The notes under the pieces: model-generated | The model's database searches: none | The model's input: the letters and a program-made list of their open reading frames with translations, nothing else | What the model was told of the DNA's origin: nothing | Assembly (NCBI GenBank): GCA_934693235.1 | Contig: CAKUUY010000005.1 | Location: forward strand, 1 to 64,000 | Length of the DNA: 64,000 nucleotides | Reading direction: 5' to 3' | Source: an uncultured Candidatus Melainabacteria bacterium | GTDB taxonomy: Bacteria; Cyanobacteriota; Vampirovibrionia; Gastranaerophilales; Gastranaerophilaceae | Position numbers and translations under genes: made by a program | Shown: positions 50,181 to 57,341 of the stretch, piece after piece | Layout: the number at the start of each line of letters is the position of its first letter | Numbering within the stretch: the stretch's first letter is position 1

Positions 50181-51824
50181 TTAAAATCCGCCCATTCCAC
50201 CCATACCTTGTGGCATAGCCGGAACTTCAGGCTTTTCTTCCGGAATGTCTACAACCGCAGCTTCTGTTGTTAATAACATTGAACCAACTGATGCAGCGTT
50301 TTCTAATGCTGAACGAGTTACCTTAGCAGGATCTACGATACCCGATTTGAACATGTCAACATATTCATCATTTAAAGCATCATATCCGTATGCTGCTTCG
50401 TGAGACATTACTGTATCAATTACAACATCTGCTTTTGCGCCTGCATTGTGAGCAATTGATCTTAAAGGTACATCAAGAGCAGCTGTTAAGATTTTGAAAC
50501 CAATTTTTTCATCATCTGAACTAAATTGAGTTGTTTCAATTAGTTTAGCCAATTTTTGTTGAACTCTTACAAGTGCAACACCACCCCCAGGAACGATACC
50601 TTCTTCGTTAGCTGCACGAGTTGCGTTCAAAGCATCTTCAATTCTTAATTTTCTTTCTTTAAGTTCAACTTCTGAAGCTGCACCAACTTCAATTACAGCA
50701 ACACCACCAGAAAGTTTAGCAACACGTTCTTGAAGTTTTTCTCTATCATATTCAGAGTCAGATGCTTCAATTTGTTTTCTAATCAAACGAACTCTATCTT
50801 GGACAGCTTCTTTTGTTTCGTCGCCAACAACGATAGTTGTTTCGTCTTTAGTAACAGTTACACGTTTTGCTTTACCTAACATTTGAGTTGTTACGTTTTC
50901 AAGTTTAATACCAAGTTCTTCTGTGAACATTTCGCCACCTGTAAGAATTGCGATATCTTCAAGCATAGCTTTTCTTCTGTCGCCAAATCCAGGAGCTTTT
51001 ACTGCAACTGCTCTTAGAACTTTTCTCATTGTATTTACAACCAATGTTGCAAGAGCTTCACCCTCAACATCTTCTGCAATCAACAACAATGATTTGCCGT
51101 CACGAGCAACTTGTTCCAACAATGGAACCATATCTGAAATCAAGTTGATTTTCTTATTGCAACAGAATACATAAGCATCTTCCAATACAGCTTCCATTCT
51201 TTCAGGATCTGTAACAAAGTATGGTGATAAATATCCTTTGTCGAATTGCATTCCTTCAACAACTTTCAAGTTAGTTCCGAAAGATTTACTTTCTTCAACA
51301 GTAATAACACCGTCATGCCCAACTTTTTCCATTGCTTCTGCAATTAATTCTCCGATTTCCTTGTTATTGCCGGCAGAAATTGCTGCAACTTGTGCAATTT
51401 CTTCTTTTGTATTAACAGGTCTTGACATATCTTTGATTTCTTTTACAGAAACTTCAACAGCTTTATCAATACCACGTTTCATAGACATTGGATTAGCGCC
51501 TGCAGTCAAATTTTTCAAGCCCTCTCTAACAATTGCTTGAGCTAAAACAGAAGCAGTTGTTGTTCCGTCACCTGCAACATCATTTGTTTTAGATGAAACT
51601 TCTTTTAGAAGTTGTGCACCTGCATTTTCAAGTCCGTCTTTTAGTTCAATTTCTTTTGCAATAGTAACACCATCATTAACGATTTGAGGTGCGCCATATT
51701 TTTTTTCAAGAATTACGTTTCTTCCTTTAGGTCCTAATGTAACCTTAACAGCATCTGCTACTGCATCTATACCATTTAAAAGAGCTTTTCTAGCTTCTTC
51801 ATTAAATATTATACGTTTTGCCAT
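50181..51824 (-). CDS. groL: Chaperonin GroEL (60 kDa)
   Basis: ATP-dependent folding chamber subunit of 547 aa: N-terminal FNEEARKALLNGIDAV, the ATP-binding GDGTTTASVLAQAI, the KAPGFGDRRKAMLEDIAILTGG signature and the C-terminal GGMGG-type tail (MPQGMGGMGGF). It lies downstream of groES in the same direction. The pair is separated by 159 bases filled by a palindromic repeat, longer than the usual short gap. Confidence 0.97.
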   Translation of the reverse strand: MAKRIIFNEEARKALLNGIDAVADAVKVTLGPKGRNVILEKKYGAPQIVNDGVTIAKEIELKDGLENAGAQLLKEVSSKTNDVAGDGTTTASVLAQAIVREGLKNLTAGANPMSMKRGIDKAVEVSVKEIKDMSRPVNTKEEIAQVAAISAGNNKEIGELIAEAMEKVGHDGVITVEESKSFGTNLKVVEGMQFDKGYLSPYFVTDPERMEAVLEDAYVFCCNKKINLISDMVPLLEQVARDGKSLLLIAEDVEGEALATLVVNTMRKVLRAVAVKAPGFGDRRKAMLEDIAILTGGEMFTEELGIKLENVTTQMLGKAKRVTVTKDETTIVVGDETKEAVQDRVRLIRKQIEASDSEYDREKLQERVAKLSGGVAVIEVGAASEVELKERKLRIEDALNATRAANEEGIVPGGGVALVRVQQKLAKLIETTQFSSDDEKIGFKILTAALDVPLRSIAHNAGAKADVVIDTVMSHEAAYGYDALNDEYVDMFKSGIVDPAKVTRSALENAASVGSMLLTTEAAVVDIPEEKPEVPAMPQGMGGMGGF

Positions 51825-51858
51825 TTTTATTTCTCCTTATGTCCTCTATTTGATTATA

Positions 51859-51985
51859 AGGACGTTAAGTCTTTAAGTCGTTAAGACGTTAGGTTCATTT
51901 CGTTAATAAATTTTGATAAAATTTTAATAACACTGATTTTAGTAAAGAACATATCGTCTTATCGTCTTATCGTCTTATCGTCTTT
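51859..51985. repeat. CGTCTTAT repeat between groES and groEL, with tandem 8-mers
   Basis: The right arm is four tandem ATCGTCTT units (about 51953-51984). The left arm (about 51859-51903) is a degenerate inverted set (gttaagtc, gttaagacgttagg). It is the same family as 16429-16562. It lies inside an operon, where it could form a long mRNA stem and affect groEL dosage. Confidence 0.7.
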
Positions 51986-52268
51986 ATTCAATCACTGCCA
52001 ATGCGTCTTTTACAGACAAGATTTTGTATTCAATACCATCCATTTTGATGTCAGTTCCTGCATATTTTGCATAAAGAACAGTTTCACCAACTTTAACATC
52101 CATTGGCTCTCTTTCACCTTTTTCGTTCATTTTGCCTTCGCCAACAGCAACAACTTCGCCTTTTTGAGGTTTTTCTTTTGCGCTGTCAGGAATAAAAATT
52201 CCACCTGAAGTTTGTTCAGTATCTTCAATAACTTTAATAACGATTCTGTCTCCTAATGGTTTTAACAT
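51984..52268 (-). CDS. groES: Co-chaperonin GroES (10 kDa)
   Basis: Heptameric lid of GroEL, 94 aa: LKPLGDRIVIKVIEDTEQTSGGIFIPDSAKEKPQKGEVVAVGEG, with the mobile loop in TEQTSGGIF, and the C-terminal VLYAKYAGTDIKMDGIEYKIL. AGGAGA precedes the ATG. No CIRCE operator (TTAGCACTC inverted repeat) is visible upstream, so HrcA control is not supported. Its last bases overlap the tandem repeat. Confidence 0.96.
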   Translation of the reverse strand: MLKPLGDRIVIKVIEDTEQTSGGIFIPDSAKEKPQKGEVVAVGEGKMNEKGEREPMDVKVGETVLYAKYAGTDIKMDGIEYKILSVKDALAVIE

Positions 52269-52409
52269 AATTTTCTCTCCTTTTCTCCTAATTAATCAAG
52301 TCTACTCTATATTTATATAACAATTTTGAAAAAAAATTAATTTTCTTAAGGAAAAATTAATACTTCAACAAAAAAATAAAAATTTTATATGATGGTATTT
52401 GAATAACTC

Positions 52410-52438
52410 TTGAATATACTTAAAAAATATGTTAAACT
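52410..52438 (+). promoter_or_regulatory. Promoter of pilin-like gene 2
   Basis: TTGAAT (52410-52415), 17-base spacer, TGtTAAACT with -10 at 52433-52438. It is the same as that of pilin-like gene 1. Confidence 0.65.
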
Positions 52439-52469
52439 GGATTTGTACAGAAGAAATGGAGGAATTTAT

Positions 52470-53771
52470 ATGTTGAAAGCGATGAGTCGGGGGGGGGGCA
52501 ATCACGAACGAGAATTAGGGGCTCCTTTAGCCGAAATTGATTCTCATGTTGCTCATTTGAGTGACTTATCCTCTCTCCAAGGGAGAGAGTTAGAGAGAGG
52601 GGTTAATTCAAATACAAGTATTGGAAAAAAGCACCAAAACAACTCAAGCGAAACGAACTTATTCACTCATTTACCTATTCACTTATTCACTTCAAAAAAA
52701 GTAGCATTTACTTTGGCGGAAGTTTTAATCACCCTAGGTATCATCGGTGTTGTCGCAGCACTAACAATGCCTGTACTTATTAGCAATGTACAAGATAGAG
52801 TTAAACAAAAACGTGTTGAAAATATTAAGCAAAAACTAAGTAAAGTCACAGATAAAATGGCTGTACAAAGTGGTTTGATTGGTTATGGTGACACAATGTC
52901 TTTTGTTCAAGAAATGTCAAAGCACATGAAACTAGCTAAGATTTGTGATAACAACCACATTTCTGATTGTTGGCCAACAGCAGAAGTAACCCTTAACGAT
53001 GAAGGAAAAACTTGGGAAATATCTAAAACCCAAAACGCTAAAACACTAAAAATCGATAAGGACAAACAAAACAGCTGGGCAGATACAGTAGGTATCGTTA
53101 CTGCAGATGGTGTTCCAATGATATTGAGCTACAAAAAAAATTGTGATTTTAATGTAGATGAATCAGGATTGAAATTTGATAAAGATTCAGCTATGTCAAA
53201 TTCTATGAGTTGTTTATCCGGTGTCTTTGACTGGAACGGTGGTAAAAATCCGAATAAACTTGCTAAAATAACAGAAAATACTAAAGGAGACATTTTGCCT
53301 TTCGGTGATGCACAAGGCTTAGGAACAGAATGTACTATACAACTAGGCAACAAGTGTTTTACAGCCCCAAAACCGGTAGTAACCCCACTAACCCAAGCCC
53401 AATGTGAAGCAAGAAAAGGAGAATTAAAAATCAATGCTTGTTCCTATGACAATGATTACTGGGCAGGTGCAGCCGCCATGTGTGGTGGTACGGATAAAAT
53501 GATAACAATGGCAGGACTTGGACAACTAGCAAGCTTGTTATACAAAGGCAATCCTACAGTAGGAGCTAAACAAAATAAATCAAATATAACTTTAGACACC
53601 TCCGTAGCCACCGCTATGGGTCTTTCGGGCACGTCTTTCCACGTTTGGTCGGGAGAGGAGTACAGTGGCGGCGGCGCGTACTACCGCGGCTTCTACTTGT
53701 CGTACACGTACTTGTACGACGGCTACCCCCGCTTCTACAGCAACGCTCAGGCTGTGTGCTCAGGTGATTGA
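52470..53771 (+). CDS. Prepilin-like protein 2, poly-G ON, with DGR-like variable C-terminus
   Basis: The ATG at 52470 follows GGAGG by 7 bases. Here the tract is 10 G (52489-52498), keeping ATG and pilin in one frame of 433 codons. A 79-residue leader (translated repeat sequence) precedes the cleavage site SKKVA/FTLAEVLITLG, with Glu5 kept. The mature chain has one membrane helix and a soluble body with Cys pairs. The last 50 codons (from 53619) form a Tyr/Gly/Ser-rich tail, WSGEEYSGGGAYYRGFY then a second Tyr cluster, ending AVCSGD. This tail resembles the C-type-lectin-fold variable region of retroelement-diversified proteins. It is probably a surface or secreted binder carried on a pilus-like scaffold. 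Confidence 0.8.
   Translation: MLKAMSRGGGNHERELGAPLAEIDSHVAHLSDLSSLQGRELERGVNSNTSIGKKHQNNSSETNLFTHLPIHLFTSKKVAFTLAEVLITLGIIGVVAALTMPVLISNVQDRVKQKRVENIKQKLSKVTDKMAVQSGLIGYGDTMSFVQEMSKHMKLAKICDNNHISDCWPTAEVTLNDEGKTWEISKTQNAKTLKIDKDKQNSWADTVGIVTADGVPMILSYKKNCDFNVDESGLKFDKDSAMSNSMSCLSGVFDWNGGKNPNKLAKITENTKGDILPFGDAQGLGTECTIQLGNKCFTAPKPVVTPLTQAQCEARKGELKINACSYDNDYWAGAAAMCGGTDKMITMAGLGQLASLLYKGNPTVGAKQNKSNITLDTSVATAMGLSGTSFHVWSGEEYSGGGAYYRGFYLSYTYLYDGYPRFYSNAQAVCSGD
52489..52498 (+). repeat. Poly-G tract (10 G), in-frame state
   Basis: The same position as the 9-G tract of pilin-like gene 1: both follow ATGAGTC and precede CAATCACGAACG. The one-G difference between the near-identical copies changes the frame. 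Confidence 0.75.
53619..53771 (+). other. Candidate DGR variable region (VR)
   Basis: In the 28 codons between the GEE and AQAVC parts, 22 end in C, 5 in G, 1 in T and none in A, although the genome is AT-rich. Tyr TAC occurs nine times, alongside GGC, CGC, TTC, GAC and CCC. This is what adenine-targeted mutagenesis of AAC-type template codons yields (NNC). Paralogue 1 aligns to the same 40 C-terminal residues without this codon bias. The flanking conserved end (gctcaggctgtgtgc) would be the homing site. Confidence 0.65.
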
Positions 53772-53779
53772 TTCAATCA
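53765..53779. repeat. Palindrome at the VR end
   Basis: TGATTGA-T-TCAATCA overlaps the stop codon of pilin-like gene 2. Some retroelement targets need a small hairpin just after the variable region. It could equally be a minor transcript structure. Confidence 0.5.
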
Positions 53780-53813
53780 TTTAATAATTCAATCATTTGG
53801 CGCAACTTATTTG

Positions 53814-54048
53814 AAAGATTTCCTTTCTCCTAGAGAGAGGAAATCTTTACTGTAACTGTCATTGCGAAGCGAAAAGTTCTAAGGGAATTATTAAGGTTTT
53901 TGAAAATACGCTGTGGCAATCCCATTCAATTAATTTGATGAGATTACTACGTCGCTGGTTCTCCTTTCCATCTTTACAATTTTTATCAAACTTTTCCGCT
54001 CCTCGTAATGACAGTTTCAGTTCGTAGGGGCGGGGTCCCCACCCCGCC
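53814..54048. repeat. Cluster of three nested intergenic repeats
   Basis: First an 11-bp hairpin AAAGATTTCCT/AGGAAATCTTT (53814-53848). Then an element of about 159 bases (53856-54014) with terminal inverted repeats CTGTCATTGCGAAGCG / CGCTCCTCGTAATGACAG and an internal gtggcaatccc/gagattac pair, similar in style to the widespread CATTGCGA repeats. Finally a perfect 8-bp GC-rich hairpin GGCGGGGT/ACCCCGCC (54029-54048). No gene is seen here. Confidence 0.7.
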
Positions 54049-54091
54049 TGCGTTGTTCCGCAACTCCTAATGACATGTACAAAATTAAAAA

Positions 54092-54202
54092 ACGCCACGA
54101 TAGCGAAATGAACAAAAACTTGTAAAGTTCAACAAAAAACAGCCAAACTCGTTTTACTCAAACATTGGCTGTTTTTGTTGTTAGTTTCACTAACAAGTTT
54201 TT
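54092..54202. repeat. AACAGCC palindrome repeat, second copy
   Basis: Contains gccacgatagcgaaatgaac, acttgtaaag and AAACAGCCAA...TTGGCTGTTT, followed by cactaacaagttt. The same elements occur in the spacer at 5340-5465. Its right end runs into a pilin gene remnant. Confidence 0.65.
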
Positions 54203-54337
54203 GGTGTTAATGGTGTTGGAGGAGCCAATAGTTCAAACGATTTTGTAATAAACAGAGGGGATTATTGTGCAGCTTGGGTTATTTACGGAAAAACAATGGA
54301 TTACATAAAAGACAAAAAATGTGAACCTTATAAATAA
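54194..54337 (+). pseudogene. 3' remnant of a pilin-like gene
   Basis: An open frame of 47 codons with no start codon. It reads VNGVGGANSSNDFVINR, then GDYCAAWVIYGKTMDYIK and ends DKKCEPYK. This matches the C-terminal end style of prepilin-like proteins in this lineage (a Cys-A-W-V-I-Y block before a final Cys). The 5' part has been replaced by the AACAGCC repeat, so repeat movement or recombination appears to have cut the gene. Confidence 0.6.
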
Positions 54338-54388
54338 ATTCCATACTTGGGCTATAAACAAAATTTGTTTTTATGTTATTCTGAAACT

Positions 54389-56230
54389 ATGAGACGGGTT
54401 GTATTAGTTATCTTAGTTTTATTAGTTGTTTTGGGCGTTGGAAAAGCTTGTATAAGACGTGACTTCCCAACAACCGAAAAACCTGTTTTGCGCCCTAAAA
54501 TAGATGTTGTTGATGCCAATTATACTATTCCGAAAAATGTTACGATGAAGGGTGTGGATTATTTGCAATCACAGGTTCCTGTTGGAAAATTTGGTGGAAC
54601 TTTTGTTTCATCTACAATTGGCGAGGGGCCAAAAACTTTTAATCCGTTCAATTCAAAAGACAATATTTCTTCTCAAATGTCAGAAATTATGTATGACGGG
54701 CTTGTTACAACTAATCCAGTGACTGGAGAAACTATACCGAAACTTGCGAAATCTTTTAGTGTTAACGGGAAAGAATATGTCGTAAATCTTCGTCATGGAC
54801 TAAAATGGTCGGATGGAAAGCCGATTACCGCGGATGATGTTGTGTTTACTTGGCAAGATATTATTTTTAATGGGTTTGGAAATACGTCTACAAGGGATTC
54901 TGTAATTATTAACGGAAAACTTCCAACAGTTGAAAAACTTGATGATTATACGGTAAAATTTGTTACGCCGGAACCATTTGCACCGTTTTTGAGAATGCTT
55001 TCCTCGCCGATTGCACCAAAACATATATTTCAACCTGCAGTAAACAGAGGAAAAGAATATTTTGACGGCTTTTTATCAACAAATACAAACCCGAAAGAAT
55101 TTGTTACATCAGGTGCTTTCAGACTAAAAGAGTATGTGCCGGCTCAGCGTGTAGTGTTTGAGCGAAATCCGAATTATTATGTAATAAACAAAGATGATAA
55201 AAAACTCCCGTATTTGGATAAATTGGTTTATTTAATTGTTGGCGATATAAATAATCAGGTTTTAAAATTTGAGGGAGGCGAACTTGATGAGATAAGTTTA
55301 CAAGGTGCAAATGTTGCTCGTTTTAAAGAGATGGAAAAACATTCTGATTTTACGGTTTACAATATTGGCCCAGATACCGGAACTATGTATTTATCAATGA
55401 ATATGAATAATCGTAAAGATGAAAAAGGGAAGTACTACGTAGATCAGAAAAAACAGGTTTGGTTTCAGGATAAAAATTTCAGACAAGCAGTTGATTATGC
55501 TCTAGATAGAAAAAATATGGTTTTCAATATTGCGAATGGGCTTGGATATCCTTTATTTACGCCTGAAACTTTAAATTCAATTTTTTTAAATAAAAACTTA
55601 AAACCATATGACAAAAATATTGAAAAATCGAAAGAATTATTAAAAAAATCAGGTTTTATGTGGGATAAAGCAGGTCATTTGCTTGACAGGTTTGGGAATC
55701 ATGTTGAATTTGATTTGTATACAAATGCCGGAAATACCGAGCGCGAAGCAATTGGGGTTATGGTAAAGCAAGATCTAGAAGATATAGGGATGAAAGTGAA
55801 TTTTAAACCGATTGAATTTAATTCACTTGTAAACAAGCTTATGGCATCACTTGATTGGGATATGGTAATTATGGGTTTTACCGGTTCGCCTCTGGAACCT
55901 AACGGTGGTAAAAATGTTTGGTTATCTGACGGAACTTTGCATATATTTAATCAGCGTTTGGAACGTGATATGAACAGTTCTCGCTATATGTTTGAAAAAC
56001 GTCTTGATTATTTGTATACCCAAGGAGCTCTGGCAACAAAATTTGAAGATCGAAAAAAATACTACGATGAATATCAGGCAATAGTTTATGACGAAAAGCC
56101 GTTGATATACATATATTCACCGATAAGAATTGTCGCATTGAGAAATAAATTTAAAAATATCTATCCGACAAGCCTCGGTGGGGTTACACATAATATTGAG
56201 GAAATATGGATTGATGAGGTGAATAGGTGA
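54389..56230 (+). CDS. Peptide ABC transporter substrate-binding protein
   Basis: A 613-residue extracytoplasmic solute-binding protein, family 5 (OppA/DppA). The N-terminal anchor is VVLVILVLLVVLGVGKAC; its Cys21 is not in a good lipobox. Marks are EIMYDGLVTTNPVTGETIPKLAKSF, YVVNLRHGLKWSDGKPITADDVVFTWQD and QAVDYALDRKNMV. I choose ATG 54389: an extended -10 (TGtTATTCT) ends 6 bases before it and there is no ribosome-binding site, so it may be leaderless. Two permease genes follow. ATPase genes are absent from the window. Confidence 0.92.
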   Translation: MRRVVLVILVLLVVLGVGKACIRRDFPTTEKPVLRPKIDVVDANYTIPKNVTMKGVDYLQSQVPVGKFGGTFVSSTIGEGPKTFNPFNSKDNISSQMSEIMYDGLVTTNPVTGETIPKLAKSFSVNGKEYVVNLRHGLKWSDGKPITADDVVFTWQDIIFNGFGNTSTRDSVIINGKLPTVEKLDDYTVKFVTPEPFAPFLRMLSSPIAPKHIFQPAVNRGKEYFDGFLSTNTNPKEFVTSGAFRLKEYVPAQRVVFERNPNYYVINKDDKKLPYLDKLVYLIVGDINNQVLKFEGGELDEISLQGANVARFKEMEKHSDFTVYNIGPDTGTMYLSMNMNNRKDEKGKYYVDQKKQVWFQDKNFRQAVDYALDRKNMVFNIANGLGYPLFTPETLNSIFLNKNLKPYDKNIEKSKELLKKSGFMWDKAGHLLDRFGNHVEFDLYTNAGNTEREAIGVMVKQDLEDIGMKVNFKPIEFNSLVNKLMASLDWDMVIMGFTGSPLEPNGGKNVWLSDGTLHIFNQRLERDMNSSRYMFEKRLDYLYTQGALATKFEDRKKYYDEYQAIVYDEKPLIYIYSPIRIVALRNKFKNIYPTSLGGVTHNIEEIWIDEVNR

Positions 56231-56341
56231 ATAAGAAAATAGGTTAATAAGTGCGTTACGTGTGCTAATGCACAAATATAAATTTCGAGCGAAGCGAGCT
56301 ATAAGCTCTTATTCACTTATTCCCCTATTTACTTACTCACT
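56217..56341. repeat. GTGAATAAG palindrome inside the transporter operon
   Basis: The left arm (aggtgaataggtgaataag...) overlaps the last codons of the substrate-binding gene; the right arm (cttattcacttattcccctatttac) ends 20 bases before the permease ATG. It is the same family as 49022-49144. It could act as an intra-operon mRNA stem. Confidence 0.65.
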
Positions 56342-56360
56342 TTCTTTTAGGAAATTAATT

Positions 56361-57341
56361 ATGCAAATCATAAAATACATCATAAAACGAATACTACAAA
56401 CCATTCCACTGCTTATAATTGTTTCATTGATAAGCTTTTTTATAATACGCTTGTCTCCTGTTGACCCATTGGCAGAATTGAGATTAAATCCGTCTGTTTC
56501 TAAAGAAACATTGCAAAAAGAAACTGAAAGGTTAGGTTTGGATAAGCCGATTATTGTTCAATATGGAAAATGGGCAAAATCCTTTGTTAAAGGTGATTTG
56601 GGTGTTACATCAACAGGAGAACAAGTTAGTACAAAGTTGAAAGAACGTATTCCAAATACTTTACTTTTGACTTGTATTGTAATCTTTTTGTCGTGGGCGG
56701 TAGGCGTGCCTCTGGGAATTCTCGCAGCAGTGTGTTGGAAAAGCCCGCTTGATAGAATTTTAACGGTTCTGACAAGTGTAGGAATGGCAATACCATCGTT
56801 TTTCTTTGCTGTTTTATTGTTGATATTTGCTGTAAAAACAGGTTGGTTTCCGGTTGGTGGCTTGACGAGTTCTAATTTCTTAGAAATGTCCTTTGGACAA
56901 AAGGTTTTGGATATAACTCATCATTTGATTTTGCCGGTGACAGTTCTTTTTACACTATCATTGGCCGGTTTACAAAGACAAATGAGAGCAAATTTGCTTG
57001 ACGTTATGGATAGTGAATATGTAAAATTTGCGCGAGCTAAAGGATTAAGTGAGTTTAAGGTTGTATTTAAACATGCATTGAGAAATGCTGTTAACCCACT
57101 TATTACGCTTTTGGGGTTTGAATTTGCAGGGTTGTTAAGTGGCGCAGCTTTAACGGAATATGTTTTTCAATATCCCGGGCTAGGACGTTTGATATTAGAA
57201 GCTGTTTTGAAGTCTGATATTAATCTTGTTATGGCATCTTTGATGATGGGAGCTGTAATGCTTATTGTCGGAAATCTAATTGCGGATATCCTACTTATTA
57301 TTACTGATCCTCGTATTAGGGAGGGAGGTCAGACATGGTAA
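56361..57341 (+). CDS. Peptide ABC transporter permease, DppB/OppB type
   Basis: A 326-residue permease with about six membrane helices, starting at ATG 56361 after TAGGAAA. Family marks are the N-terminal YIIKRILQTIPLLIIVSLISFF, RLSPVDPLAEL and the binding-protein-dependent transport EAA loop (FARAKGLSEFKVVFKHALRNAVNPLIT). It ends by overlapping the next permease by 7 bases. The upstream open frame runs through the palindromic repeat and is not the start. Confidence 0.93.
   Translation: MQIIKYIIKRILQTIPLLIIVSLISFFIIRLSPVDPLAELRLNPSVSKETLQKETERLGLDKPIIVQYGKWAKSFVKGDLGVTSTGEQVSTKLKERIPNTLLLTCIVIFLSWAVGVPLGILAAVCWKSPLDRILTVLTSVGMAIPSFFFAVLLLIFAVKTGWFPVGGLTSSNFLEMSFGQKVLDITHHLILPVTVLFTLSLAGLQRQMRANLLDVMDSEYVKFARAKGLSEFKVVFKHALRNAVNPLITLLGFEFAGLLSGAALTEYVFQYPGLGRLILEAVLKSDINLVMASLMMGAVMLIVGNLIADILLIITDPRIREGGQTW

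Noticed and set aside
51953..51984. CRISPR-like array in the tandem ATCGTCTT units
   Set aside because: The units are 8 bases with no spacers, and the region pairs with an inverted arm; it is a palindromic repeat family.
52269..52400. CIRCE operator upstream of groES
   Set aside because: The TTAGCACTC / GAGTGCTAA inverted repeat is not present.
52410..54400. A diversity-generating retroelement with its reverse transcriptase and template in the window
   Set aside because: No reverse transcriptase motif (such as YADD-type in a 300-400 residue frame) and no second copy of the variable region differing at adenines was seen. Only the putative target is claimed.
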